From positions 5,663,911-5,727,910 of the forward strand of contig NC_031496.1 in assembly GCF_000237925.1 (NCBI RefSeq): a DNA stretch of 64,000 nucleotides, in the 5' to 3' direction. Below are positions 13,201-24,800 of this stretch, piece by piece; the first letter of the stretch is position 1; the number at the start of each line of letters is the position of its first letter. The stretch is from Schistosoma mansoni. Its lineage: Eukaryota; Platyhelminthes; Trematoda; Strigeidida; Schistosomatidae. Made by a program: the position numbers and the translations under genes. A model generated the notes under the pieces. That model had not been told where the DNA came from. It ran no database searches and was given only the letters and a program-made list of their open reading frames with translations.

Positions 13201-16200
13201 ACTGCTAGTCGAATGCATTAACCACTAAGCCATAAAGTAACACTCTTCCAAATTATTACACTTCGTTCTTATCAATGTAGTCTATTTTCAGGTGGCTTTT
13301 AGTGAGATAAAAAAATAATGTATCAACTGTTGAAGGAATTATGAACGACTGACCAACTATTTATTTTTGTCGTCACATGTATAACCGTTAAAAATACAAA
13401 CTTAAGTGATACAGATATACACATCACATAGATATTATTACCGATTTCTCATGTTTGGTTGCATGTACACAATGAGAAATCATATTTCTTTATGAAGAAA
13501 AGTGAAACCAGATAATTAGTTTGTAACAGTGACTAAATTCACTTGGTACAACAATATAAATAAATAAATTTATTTTGAAATGTTCTATTTCCAAATATTT
13601 TATTAGAATCTGGCTAAGAAAAAAGTGAACTTTTAAACTTGTTCCCTTAGGTCCTATCATGCCAAGGAGGTCAGTTAAAGAACAGTTAAACTAAAAGCAA
13701 CGCATCCCGGGGCTGCATCCGTACTGTTGACTGTACAAGGGTGTGACAGCAGTAGAATGTCTCCCATAGAGAGCCAGCATCTGCAGCAATACTGTCTCTC
13801 CACAACTGAAGGAAAGGGTTATAAAAGATCGATCCTAAAGCTGTCACACCTTAGTTTACCGTATGAATTTTGGTTTCCGGTGGAAATGTTTTTGAAGTTT
13901 AGAGACAACACATCAAAAGCCTGCTAAAGAAATGTCATTTGTGACCGGCATCAAGTATTTGTCTCTTGAGCTCTATGGTCATCCCCCCAGGTCTCTGAGA
14001 CCACTGACAAACCATTTTCCATTTAAAATACCCCAAGAAGAAATATCCCTTCACAGCATGGCGATTGGGAAGCGAAAAATACTCTTAAAGCCCTGGCAAC
14101 ACGTGGTATCACCTCTACCTGTCTTTTAAACTTAAAAAGAACGATAAGAACATTAAGGTCAACCATCTTACATCAAGTACAACACCATGACCTCTTTCAC
14201 CAGCTAGGAATACATGCCTACCAAATGGATGCCAAGCAAATGTACATGCTTCACCTTGAATTTCACTGCATGGTTGATCTGTTGGAATAGTGAATTTATG
14301 TCGTAATTTTCCGTACATATTACCATCATCCCATAAATCCCATAATCTCACTTCACCACCGCGATGTACAGAACCAACACGAAGACTTCCATCTATAGCA
14401 GCTGAGAGGAGATATACAAGGGTACAATCATCTGTCAAGACATATTTGGGGATATCTATAGAGAGAGATAAGAAAACATGAACTCAAAGTTGATATGTAC
14501 AGTTACCGAAATTCAAAAGAAACACAAGTTGTAATAAAGTAAAATGCTAATTTGTCCGACAAATCTCTATACAGAGGTCAAAAAGAATTTATTTAACAAA
14601 ATTAACCGTGTAGATCCTAGACAGGTTGTCTGGATCTACTAACACTGTGCACATCAACTATAAATAATTCCATGAAATGATGTCACGTTTCGGCTTGTCT
14701 ATGACTAGCTTTCTTTCAAACTACTCTCACTCCAAATTATATTGTGCACCAAGAAAAGTGGTTGTTGGGCATATGGAATACATATTCCTGGCACTTCAAT
14801 CGGTGAAACATAACAGCTTCATTAATTGATTGTCAAAAAAGCACGTATGGAAAGTGTAGTGGTAAAACAAAGCTGATCTAAAAGATATAATGTTCATGTG
14901 GAATATCACTACCACAAACGAAGAGCTGAAACGTTTTCCTACGTGGCTTAAGATTCACTTAGAATCTCATTTTAATATAAGTCTAGTTGAAAGACAACCA
15001 TGTTCTTCTGTAGTTAGATATATTATTATAAAGTGTGGTGACGTGCGGTGTCCGAAATTTGTTACTGAAACACGGTGTGCTATGCGCTAACCCCCAACTA
15101 ACTACTAGAGCGAGAACACAAGAGTGACTGAGAAAGTGTATTGAGCTACCGGATGAAATGTACAGATATGCATTTATATTTATATATACCACTTTATCTT
15201 TAGGAAATTGCCCCACTGACCCTAATGAAATGAATTTGACCATTAGGTCACTTATGGTCGCCATCGATTGACATTTTGCTACTTCTGATAAGCTCTCCAT
15301 ATTAGAAAGATAATAGGATTGGCATGAAGACTGCTTTTAAATTCTTGAAAATTAATTCTTAAATTTTGGTTATTAAAACATTTATCATACCAATATGCTT
15401 AGAATGAATTCTCACCATCTTCAGGTCCGTCCTGGTTCATTTCGTTACTATATCTTCAAAATTATGTTGTACTTCTATTATCACTACCCATTTACTTGAC
15501 CTTAGTTTATTTTTATATAAAATTTCTTGACAAGTAAATTTGTGATCAAGATTCCCCAAAATGAGTTTTGAAGAGATACATTACATTGTTGAAATAATAA
15601 TTTCATGAACTGATAATATATCAGTCTTCTTTTGGCTGCCTAAGGCTTTCTCTGAACTTATTCTAGAGATTACTGCACGTCTGGCATGTAGTAACTGAGA
15701 TGTGTTGTTTATGTCGAACCCTAACTCAGTTGGTCAAATTTCACAATCTTGTCCTTAAAATTGCTATTAATCTCAGAACTACTTAGTCAGTTATTTTGTC
15801 AAACGCAAGCAGCACAGAGAAGCACTTTTTCCTCTTTGTTTCTATGGAACTCTATATAGCTTTATAATCTAACTAAATATACGATACCCAAATATATAAC
15901 AAGTGATAAAAAGTGGGTGAAGTATTTATTATAAGTGAATAAGTCTCTTTCTTGTCTAAAAGTTAAAACACAAGAAATGTAGTACCTAAAAGATGAATAA
16001 CAGTTTTTCAGTGTTCAATTTTCTTCGAGGTATATACATACGACTAAGGTAAAGGCAATTTTACAACCTTTTGCAGATACCAGTATATAAAAGTGAACAC
16101 AACATACTGAATCGGTTGAAGTTAACTGATAGATGATATGACGGGCTAAAAAGACAAAATTACATACTTTTACTTATCATGATTCTTATTAAACATATGA

Positions 16201-18371
16201 TGATTATTCAGTGTAATATTAGTTTTATTTTCAGTGTGCTACTTTATTCAATTTAACGTTGATCTACTTCGGTGTGCTATTCATTCAGGATATGATATTC
16301 TCTGTATAAAATTAACGTAAACTATGTTCAGCATGAAATTCAGCATACGATTTAGCCATAATTTTGTGTGACGTTTAACTAATTATTGATGAAATACGTA
16401 TAAATAAGTACATTTTCGACTAGAGTCGTCATCGTTGTGTTTTCCGGGAGAATAAATCTTAACTTTTGCAAGTCTCCCGTGTTCTTACTTTGCGTCATGG
16501 GGACTGTAGTGGTTCCGCTTTTCAAAAATAAGTAATAGGCGACGCAGACACAACACGAAATTACAGAGAACACCTCTATTACGAAATCAAATCATATGCA
16601 GTATGAAATACACTGGAATATATGAAAAGAAGCTAACACATTTGTTGAGGAGATAATTAGAATCTGTAAATCAAATTAGCATACTGAAGAACAAAAACAA
16701 AACTTACGTGGAGAACTTGATACTAAACTAAATACATTGTAAACTTCAATAACACCAGATTCCAAACCCAACAGTAATAATGAAACTTGTGATTCACGAA
16801 CAATAGATGATCTACGCTTATTCGCACGGTGGGGTAATCGACAAAATGCACTATCTCCAGTGGCAAAAGTCATACTTATCACATCTCCGTTAGTTTTTAT
16901 ACGAAATATTGGTTTCATATTTACAGGTAGTGCATCACCGCGTAACAGTTCTGATGTTAATATTTTCCAGTTACCATTACTATCTGTACAGTTTGCATGG
17001 AAGTTTAGTGATTCTGTATTGTTAGTAATATCATCTGATAACAAACTAGATGTTTGACAATGAGATGATAAAGATGGTTTGAAATTATTTTCATTCAAAC
17101 ATGTTGATCTATGTGGAGTAACATAAAATAATAAACCGTCAAGCTTGTCATTACGGAGAGTTTGTGGAGATTGCCAAGATCTAAAGTTTACATAACGGAT
17201 TGACATTAATTAGACATTAAATGGTCATGAGGAATCACTGGACAGGTGTAACTAAGGTCAGTCTATGATGCACAAAATAAACTTAGTGACTTGTTATTAC
17301 TGTTATTATTCATCAGAACAATGAGGGAAGTCTGTAAAACAAGTTAATATACGAATAATGCAGAATCCCATTCAAGCTTTTGAATATTTTGTTTACCTAG
17401 TTTAATAAGGAATGTTATCAAATTTCAGAGTAATATTCACCATCAGATAACATTAACTGAACAAAAACTTTAAATTTAAGGGCACACTGAAGATGACTGG
17501 AAAATTCGTTACTGTGTAAAGTCATGAGTCCTACAAGTAGGACTGAACAGTTGTGTACTGCCTAGTCTTTGCTTGTTCTACATCTGACATTGATTAGTTT
17601 CAGGAGGTACATTTTGGAATCTTTAATCAAACATTTTACAGTAGCTACTTGAATCGTTAAATCGATGAGCAACATAGGATAGAGTGAGTTAGTGTGACGA
17701 ATTATACTACTGATAGTTGTATGAAGTAAAAGAACGGTGTAAATGCATTATTAAATTTTCATATATCTTTTCACTTATTGATATAACAACTTTCTAATTA
17801 TTTCCCCAAGTGATGTTGAATATAAGTTTACAATGGTGACACTACATAGAGGCAAGCTTGTGTTGAATATAAATATCTAACCTCTGTACCAAATAGAAGT
17901 TTATGTATTTAATCTTGAGTCACCCCATTCTACAGTGAATGATAATACTAACCAACCACTTGGACTAGAAAGGGGAATCATCTGAAAGAAAGTATTCATT
18001 AATTTTTCGAAGCACGTTTATCACATTACTTAGCAATAGTGACTACTCAAAATGAATGAATTTTTCCTCTGAAATTTACACAAACATTATCGCAATAAAG
18101 AATCTGGAAGTTTGCACAAAAGTAACTAGTGAAAACAATCTTAGTATGAGATTTATACACAAGAAATATTCAACCAAGGGATTGTTAAAGCATATATATA
18201 AAAAGGCCAGGAAAACTTACAGTAAGTCATTTACACAGTAGCCTAAAACAATCTGCGGTTGATCAACAAAGGCAAAGAATCGGCCACAATCAGAAAAACT
18301 GCAACTGGTAATATTATTTTGGTGAACACCATGGTAGGCTATTGATAAACGTAAGGGAATTTCATTAAAAT
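2163..18371 (-). CDS. WSB1: WD40-repeat SOCS-box protein, WSB1/WSB2 type (N-terminal exon missing)
   Basis: Likely substrate receptor of a Cullin-5/Elongin B-C ubiquitin ligase. Seven exons join in phase: 18371-18221, 17180-16708, 14431-14172, 11509-11346, 7647-7534, 6427-6293, 2430-2163 (stop at 2163-2165), giving about 520 residues. Blade-like motifs appear in WSB order: ITSCSFSDCGRFFAF, LESGVIEVYNV, GGEVRLWDLWDDGNM, HYHRISVAKFSKDGSLLVTASYD, GLSLSPDDFYFITICEDR, CIRLWPLAP, FRSLAFSPCGRIVAVT. The last exon holds a BC box of the LxxxCxxxI form (RLGTQCLHVI) and, after about 35 polar Asn/Thr/Ser-rich residues, a Cullin box with LPSP. Human WSB1 is 421 residues; exon 2 here is longer. The first exon listed starts with two bases of a codon, so an upstream exon exists and was not found. 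The strand between VYNVFSLVSSSP and DDCTLVYLLSAAIDG lacks the usual H...V.DL.F stretch. WSB1 against WSB2 cannot be decided by eye. Confidence 0.88.
2745..2940 (+). repeat. 3' part of hammerhead-bearing tRNA-SINE, in WSB intron
   Basis: Contains CTGAGGAG at 2797-2804 followed by a short stem region and ACCGTCC, then the common SINE tail ending in CAATCTCCACAA. The GAAAC box reads AAAAC, so the ribozyme core is damaged. The tRNA-like head is missing or unrecognisable. It lies in the last WSB intron in antisense. Confidence 0.6.
4260..4292. repeat. (TA)n microsatellite
   Basis: About 16 uninterrupted TA units in the last WSB intron. Confidence 0.95.
4310..4690 (+). repeat. Degenerate full-length-like SINE copy
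   Basis: Begins with the block AAGTTCTAGTGAGA also present at 36900, then GATTAAAGTCAGACATG, a decayed A-box region, a decayed hammerhead region around AAACAGCTGTC, and the SINE tail CAATCTTCACAAA. The same order as at 36890-37220 supports one family. Confidence 0.55.
4700..6290. other. Rest of last WSB intron, nothing recognised
   Basis: Intronic AT-rich DNA without readable exon or repeat. Short open frames on both strands have no family resemblance. Confidence 0.5.
6428..7533 (-). other. GC-AG intron of the WSB gene
   Basis: The upstream exon ends at 7534 and the intron begins GCAAGT, so the junction reads AG|GCAAGT, the strong-match form expected of GC donors. The acceptor is TAG at 6430-6428. 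This join restores an Arg codon and gives CEDR followed by CIRLW, a natural WD-blade end and start. The nearest GT, four bases downstream, changes the phase and leads to a stop within about 20 codons. The intron also holds an RTE leader repeat at about 6700-7150. Confidence 0.8.
6700..7150 (-). repeat. RTE-type LINE 5' leader, stand-alone copy
   Basis: The reverse complement matches the leader copies at 13640-14125 and 39710-40178 piece by piece (GGTGTAACGGCAGTAAAGTAT, then a GTTTCCACA...AAAAGGCGG block). No endonuclease or reverse transcriptase follows. It lies inside the GC-AG intron of WSB. Confidence 0.6.
7860..8060 (+). repeat. tRNA-like SINE fragment
   Basis: TAGCTCAGTGATAACG resembles a pol III A box and GGTTTGAGTCC a B box about 45 bases on. 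There is no complete cloverleaf or acceptor stem, so it is read as a SINE head, not a tRNA gene. Confidence 0.5.
8060..9837. other. WSB intron, little recognised
   Basis: AT-rich intron. A block at about 8880-8960 (AGGTCACACCACTCC ... TTGGTGATCTACAC) has a diverged partner at about 63155-63225, so part of it is dispersed repeat. The rest is unassigned. Confidence 0.45.
9838..10140 (-). mobile_element. RTE-type LINE 3' end with (TGAC)n tail
   Basis: The left edge is a short CAGT repeat, that is a TGAC tail on the minus strand. Going into the element are a TATGGCAAC block and then a decayed C-terminal coding block with ACCATGGCTCAGAATC. The same order, in plus orientation, is at 34555-34965. 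It is a 5'-truncated copy in a WSB intron. Confidence 0.65.
10200..10625 (+). mobile_element. Penelope-like element, GIY-YIG endonuclease end
   Basis: STPYVISNCIYQFTCLCQ then HIRRTEKRLLVHISE resembles the start of the GIY-YIG domain of Penelope elements (pattern: YxFTCxC, then YIGRTxRxL). About 200 bases on, DAEVISI, then NLCTKKDTAVNISQSW resembles the usual C-terminus FAEAIAI...PDLCIQKETVINLxLPW. No reverse transcriptase is seen. It is broken and old. The known schistosome Penelope element is Cercyon; membership is a guess. Confidence 0.65.
11600..12240 (-). repeat. tRNA-derived SINE interrupted by a solo LTR
   Basis: The right piece (12191-12240, minus) carries TGGCTTAGTGGTTAGGGCG, an A-box match, and the left piece (up to 11678) continues CGCACTCACCTTGGTTTGAG. 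The two pieces are split exactly at the solo LTR and its GGGGT duplication, so one SINE was hit. Related copies are at 13085-13245 and 19590-19745. Confidence 0.65.
11679..12190 (+). mobile_element. Solo LTR (about 510 bp family), target duplication GGGGT
   Basis: Starts TGTTGT and ends ATAACA, flanked on both sides by GGGGT. A TATATAAA-like box lies inside. It aligns along its length with the copies at 40179-40683 and 32181-32692 on the other strand. No internal coding region is present. Family (gypsy or Bel/Pao) not determined. Confidence 0.8.
13085..13245 (-). repeat. tRNA-derived SINE
   Basis: The minus strand reads ATGGCTTAGTGGTTAATGC (A box), later CCTAGCTCAGTTTGGGCG, and AGCCAAGTAAAG...TGCCTGG, the same end as the 19590 copy. 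Confidence 0.65.
13640..14125 (+). repeat. RTE-type LINE 5' leader, stand-alone copy next to a WSB exon
   Basis: Shares GTCCTATCATGCCAAGGAGG, AAGGGTGTGACAGCAGTAG and following blocks with 39770-40178, where the leader runs on into an RTE coding region. Here it stops about 50 bases from the WSB exon donor at 14171, and no coding region follows. Confidence 0.65.
14432..16707 (-). other. WSB intron that may hide a small exon
   Basis: The flanking exons both break after the first base of a codon, so a skipped exon would have a length divisible by three. The WD-blade piece HxxxVxDLxF is missing from the joined protein. I scanned the minus strand and found no convincing candidate. Confidence 0.4.
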
Positions 18372-18557
18372 CTGTAAGCGAAAAGAAAAGACGATGGTAT
18401 CTTATCCCGTGAAATAATAATACTTCTGAAATGTTAAATAATAAAATGAAAGGCACAATGATCGAAATAATTTACCAGTGGATGAAAAGATCAGTAAAGA
18501 TAGATGTATTCAGCGATAGAATTAGATTTTTCCAGAATTAGAAAGAAATTGAAAGAA

Positions 18558-19079
18558 TTATTATTATTTATTTGAACACATGAATATTGGTACAAGGAGG
18601 CACCAGATATACATGCGCCACACAAAAAATCGTCATTTCATTTAACTGTGTGGGGGCTATGATATTGCCCCGGTGCCTAGACCGAAGCAGGTAGCTTTCT
18701 TGGGGGGTCACACCCCGAGCCTTTGACCTAGAGGTCTAATCCACAAGGCAGTGGAACATCGTGAGGAGATGCAGTCCCATGGTAGTTGGTGACCAACGAT
18801 AGGTTCATACGCCATTTGTTCCCTCAGAATACTGGAACCCATTGGTTTGGAATCAGGGTTTTCTAACTCCCCTAGGTGGACCCTGCGTGTCCACCAACCC
18901 GGTTAAAGCGCTGGACATTCGCTTTTCGTCCTCTCAATTTTGTAAACAACACCGCCGCCACGAGAAGGCAGTGAGTAGGACTTCCCTGGCAGAGGCTATA
19001 TACGCGTGGCCGTGTGAGAGGATTTTGAGAGAGAGGGCGGGTTTTCCCACTCTTGACCGTACCAGAGCATTTGGGGCAT
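18558..19079 (-). mobile_element. LINE 3' end with target duplication TTGAAAGAA
   Basis: A GC-richer block between two copies of TTGAAAGAA (18549-18557 and 19080-19088). On the minus strand it ends in a 3' UTR-like stretch TGTGTTCAAATAAATAATAA and an ATT/AAT tail, so it is a 5'-truncated LINE insertion. It contains no readable reverse-transcriptase motif. It sits about 190 bases upstream of the first recognised WSB exon. Confidence 0.75.
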
Positions 19080-19589
19080 TTGAAAGAAACTAAACAAGAA
19101 ACGACTCACTGAGAGATAGATAACTGATATGGCATAGTGCGTTTTATCTTTGGTATACGAAATAACACCATAGACAAATAACGCTGCACCGAATGTGGAT
19201 ACAATACGGATTAAAAGCTCTATTGATAAGTAATGAAACTTAGGAAAGCACGATGATACACAACATGATTTATATTTTTACGGACTGATGTCGAAAACTG
19301 ATGCCTGATAAGGATGCTGGGAAAGTGTGAATTTATTAGCTGAATTGCTGAGTACTTTCTAGTACATTTTCCAAAAGACTGTCTAATCGTGCTGCACAGT
19401 TGTATATTTGTGGTTAATAGGTTGGGAAAGAATCTTTCGTGAACGAGATAACACAGAAATTATGAAATTTTGTCCGATTCATTTTTTTCGGCTAATTTCC
19501 TCTCACTGTGCTGATGTAAGATGTGGTAGCTTAGATTAACACAGACATATCGTCTCAGGTTACCTGTAATCAACTAACGCCATAAAATT

Positions 19590-19745
19590 TAGATAAATGG
19601 CTTAGTGATTAATGCATTTGATTCCCAACCGTAAGGCCGCACGCTCGTATCTCGCTCCGCCCACTTTATCCGGGAAGCCACGTAGTACCACTGACCCTTC
19701 AAAAAGGATTGAAGCCAAGTACATACCTGGAATTCCAAAACCAGT
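19590..19745 (+). repeat. tRNA-derived SINE
   Basis: ATGGCTTAGTGATTAATGC matches the A box of the 13085 copy, and GAAGCCAAGTACATACCTGG matches its end. A B-box-like CGCTCGTATCTCGC lies between. Confidence 0.6.
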
Positions 19746-22700
19746 TAAATTAATTATCTATTGAGGTCATAAATTTAAAAGGTAACTATCTCTATAGCAA
19801 TCAGACTAAGACGCGTTTAAAATTATACGACAGCAGTAATGTTTATTCTGGTCTTTTAATTTGTAATCGATGAGTCAGCTGGTTGGTCATAAATATGTAG
19901 AACCGATCACAAATGTTCGATTTGCTGAAATTTACATCAACAAAAGAAGGGATTAGGGTCTCAATCCCTAATAACAGATTAGTCATCTCAACTAGATGCT
20001 CTGTGTAGACTCAGCACTAATCAATGGGTGAATTTAACGGTGCAGTGGCAAATACTATTGTGACAGACTTTTAATTCATCAAAACATTAAGATGCTAATA
20101 GAAATGATGGGATTTTTGAATTATGGGTACTTTGCAGCAGAAGGCAATCACTTTCCAGACAAAGGAGCAGTTTAATTATCTTTATTAGAAAATTGGTTCA
20201 TGTAAAAAATAACGTTAACAGTCACAACTAAAATATGCCACAATAAACACATTGATAATTTAGTGCAAAATATTGTCGGTAAAACTGTCCTTAAAATATG
20301 GACTCAACTAATGTTTGCTCAACATATTTTTCGTCACCACAATATATAACCCTGAAAACAATAGTTCGGGCATTTTGCAAGTCATACTGAAACGTAGTGA
20401 ATAATATATTGTTTACAACGAGAAATTGTAAATTCCCTGCGGTTTCCTTAAAAAAGATTTATTGCACAACTGTAAAGCCATATATAAATGACAAAAGACT
20501 CAGTTTCACGTTTTTAATGTTCAGATGTAATTATCCTAGGCGTTTCACGATTATGTTACTAAGTCTATGATTGATTGCGAAACAAGCCAGAAACTTAGAA
20601 GTGAATAAAAATCAATGATAAATCCTGAACCAACAGTTTCTTGATCCTTAAATTCACAAAGATTGGTGTATTGGATACAACCTGCGATAAACGATAAATA
20701 ACTAACCATTGCCAACCATTCGCGAAAACCACCCAAAAGTTGATAGTGGCCTTGTGATAACAAACCACCCTCTTCCAGTTTTCAATGTCCAATATGCAAA
20801 ACGTCTTTGTGAAGAATTATTCTGAAGAAATTGATTAATTTATCATCTCGTGCTGATGTATAGTTAGATGTTTTGCTGGATTAATTGCGCTAAAGTAGCT
20901 GCTTGTTTGCAGCAGACTCAGTAGTTCCTACTGATTTTTGAGGTTTAATTGTTTTTATGAAGGGAATGAAGTAGACTCACAACCATGGAGTTATGTAAAT
21001 CCACATATGTCTTGCAGCCACCATTTCATATGGTTCCTCATGTAATGTCATTGAAAAAGAATTAGAAACAAGAAACTGAGTTTATATAGACTAACTAGAA
21101 GTTCTTGCAACTCCTTATTTTTTTACTACTTTTCTTCGACGATAGAGTTAAAATAGTTATCGGTGCCACATAAAGATTGATCGTCAGGCGGCTACTTATG
21201 AAATGGACTACTCTCACTTGTTCGTTGTTGTCCATCGTATTACAGTTCGGCATCCTGTGATTCCTGAACATTATTCCACTGTAGCCTTCATCTATTTTTA
21301 AACAAAGTAACACATCCAGTAGTTTCTTAGCACACAGTCAATCTTGCCTGAAAGGTACCTTCCACAAACTGATCACTGAAGGAATGCTGCAGTCTATATG
21401 TCAGAGTTGTCTAACAAGTTCCCAATATTGCTTTCAGGCTAGCATGTCATGACATATGATACAGTTGTAGGTTCCTTGATTGTAATAAAAATAAGGACTC
21501 CACGGGTATTCGGAATTTGATAACCTTCTTTTCCATTACATTTTAACAATAAAAAGTCATCAACTCAGTCAAATAAAAATCAGCAGTGAGGGATCTCGAA
21601 GACATAATTTGAAGGTAACTTTATGTCGAGAAGTACTAGATCCAATCGGGCTAGTTGTTATATGAAATGTATAACACGTTATACCTGAACGTGATCCTGT
21701 GTATGTCCAGTACCAAGTGCTTCCAGCTATACTGTTTCCATCAAAAATAATGAAGTCAGGGTCAAAGTCTTACAGCACTACTTATGGTAGGGGATTTATT
21801 TACTGTAACAGCTGAATCCACACCCTATTGGAGTAGTGATGGCAATAAAACATGACCATATACAAGTTTCAACGCAATAAACTTGCGAATCCTTGTCATT
21901 TTTCAGACGACTTGCTATTTCCAACATTATTTGATCGTCAATTCTCAACGTAAGGAGCCCTGTGGTGCATAATAATAATAATAACAATTATAATAATAAC
22001 AATAAAGTGAACAATAAAAAGCTTGTTCCATTGTTTTCTTCCCCAGTTTTTGGCCTTTCCAGTCATCTTTGGAAAGAAATAGGGTGAAAGTGTAAGTGCG
22101 TGTAGAACTACACTCGTAATTTTGTAAAGGATCAAAACTTGCTGGACAATTACTTGTTATATATGTGTATAAATATCCTGTAACGGAGAAAAACATTTTG
22201 TACGAAAAATGTTTTCATTGTACAGAACAATGAACACAGAACTGATTATTTTAAAGACTTAACCACTGATACAAAGGTATTCTTAAGCATGACATCTATG
22301 CATTAAACTTCCACACCTCTACTTCAATGATTGGGAAGTGGTCTGACGAAAAATAAGCAGTTTCGAATTAGTTATCCACAGACACTTCGAAGCACCCTGT
22401 GCATGAAAAGCTCCTTTGAAATGGCCTAAAAACCTTTTTTTGACTAACCAACTCAATAAGCACCTATTTCGTCATGTAACATTCAAAGCTTTCTTGATGC
22501 CAGAAATGGATAACAGGACTCATGATCGCATACCTCAAATAACAAGGCTTACGCATATGATTCAATTCTAGAGTATGTTATCAACATGTTTTACAGACAT
22601 TAAAATTCCATCGGTATTTTTGCGAATTTCGCCTATTTCTAACGGCAACTTTGCTCAGAAGCCATTTATTTGTTAATGAGCATCCAACAGGAGGAAACGT

Positions 22701-22875
22701 TTTTGGCAACCTAGTTGGTATTTTAATGAAAGGGCTTGAAGAGAAGGTGTTCGCTAACACAATCACTTTTGAGTTCATGAAAACACGGCGTTCACATTTT
22801 AAGAAACGCCTATGAGCATTTACTTGAGTTTGTCTGAAAAATAGCTGAATATGTTGAGCAGTTATCTTCCTATTG
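19746..22875. other. No gene recognised
   Basis: AT-rich. The minus strand at 20551-20790 has overlapping open frames with some hydrophobic stretches but no splice-bounded exon or family resemblance. A missing 5' exon of WSB could lie here or beyond; none was identified. Confidence 0.4.
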
Positions 22876-24800
22876 TAGATGTAAATAATTGTCCAAAATC
22901 AATAGCTCTTTAAGTGCTCGACATTGGATGCTGACCACATTGTTTTAAGTGGACTTGTGTTGGTTAATTTGACGGTTATGTATTGTGATATATTTTTTTC
23001 GAGTTTTCATATATACTTTAATTATTTATTTTTCGCTCATCATAATACTTAATTTTTCACAATGACGGAACAGTCACCTAAGGTTTTTAAGTTACAATCT
23101 ATTCCCACACCTTCGATTGAGTTAACGCCTTTTTGGCCTGACAATACTGAGTCCTAGTTCTGCTACGCAGAAGCTGACTTTTGCGGGCACGGAATCACGG
23201 ACTCGCTCGCGCGATTCCTCGCGGTAGTTAAGGCGTTATCGCGCGAATTGAACAGGTACGTAACACCTAGTATGTTTACTAGTGATGTTCCGGAACCTTA
23301 CGAGACACTCAAACGGTCGAATCTAAGATGCGGAGATCTAACCGATCGACAATGGTTGGATCACCTACATAACAATATCGACCTGCAACATGGTTCCGCG
23401 ACGGACATGTTAAGTATGAGAGACGTAATAGGTCAAAGAGTTTTCGACGATGGCCTATTTAGACGAGTTTTCTTGTCCAAACTCCCAAGACAGGTGCAGG
23501 CAGTTCTCGTCTCGTTCCAAAACAACGCCGTAGGTGAACTAGCTGCATCTGCCGATAGAATTCTAGAAATTACCAAATCCACTAGCGCCGAGGTTTTTTC
23601 AGTCAAAGAAAAACCTCAAACGACCCAGAATGACATTAACGAATGATGTCACACACTCACCCTATACCTTAGATTTCGTAATTACCGTAGTCGGTCAAGA
23701 ACCGCGCGAAGAAGTGTTTCACGTAAGCGGTCTGACTACGAGAGACAGATAATCCCGACTGGTGCTGGTATCATAACCAGTATGGTAAATCTTCTAGAAA
23801 TGGCACCAAGCCCTGCAATGACACGATCTCTAAGGCGACTGACACGAATAAGAAATCGGGAAACTTCAAAGCCGGCACGAGTTAACGGCAACCGTAGCCG
23901 GCGAACATAGCCGCCTCTTATACGTTACGGATGTGACAACGAAAGTTCGCTACATCGTCGACACCGCAGAAGTTAGCGTGCTTCCCGCGAACTCTAACGA
24001 CAGACTTCACGAGTCTGTTTTAAGTTTACAGGCGGCAAACGGAAAGCAGATCGCTACATACGGCAAAAGGTACGTCTACCTTAACGTGGGTTTACGCAAA
24101 CCCAACCACTGGATTTTCGTTGTTGCAGATGTCTCTAAGTCAATCATTGGTATAGACCTGTTTCAATACCACAATCTACTCATCGACACTCGCTCACGAA
24201 AGTTAATAGACGGTAACACTAAGTTATCTGTTTGCGTAACTCCTTTTTCTGGTTGCAAATTACCTCCAGTCACAGTTAAGCACTCCATAGACCCCCTATA
24301 TCAATAATTACTCGACAAATACTCCGGGATATACCAACCGCAATCGAAATTGCCTTGCGTAACCAGCAATGTTACAAATCACATCTCGACTACAGGACCA
24401 CCTGTACTTTTAAAAGCACGACGATTGGCTCCCGAAAAGCTGAGGTTAGCCAAAAACGAATTTGACCACATGATAGACCAAGGAATAATTCGACTGTCAA
24501 ATATCCATTGGTCATCTCCCTTGCACATGGTCCTTAAAAAGAACAGCAATGATTGGCATTAAACTGGTGAGTATCGGCGTCTGAATGCCAAAACAATTCC
24601 CGATCGTTACCCGTTGCCCCACATTCCAGATTCGACAGCTACCTTGAAAGGTACAACTGTCTTTTCGAAAATCGACTTGGTTAAAGCTTATAACCAAATA
24701 CCTATGTCAACTGACGACATTCCGAAAACCGCCATCATCACTCCTTCCGACCTCTACGAATTCTTACGAGTGCCTTTCGGACTAAGAAGTGGTTCATATA
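22876..24800 (+). mobile_element. Ty3/gypsy LTR retrotransposon fragment, broken
   Basis: Starts TGTAAATAATTGTCC, an LTR-like edge shared with 46614-46690. Then come a gag-like region (from about 23062), an aspartic-protease-like region with flanks (about 23900-24300) and the front part of a Ty3/gypsy reverse transcriptase (about 24350-24795). RNase H, integrase and a right-hand LTR are absent. It is a fossil with several breaks. A schistosome family such as Boudicca is plausible but not shown. Confidence 0.75.

Noticed and set aside
15181-15300. Candidate skipped WSB exon (ISDLMVKFISLGS)
   Set aside because: Faint resemblance only; no acceptor-donor pair in the required phase.
20551-20790. 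Possible host exon with hydrophobic residues on the minus strand
   Set aside because: No matching splice sites in a consistent phase and no family resemblance.
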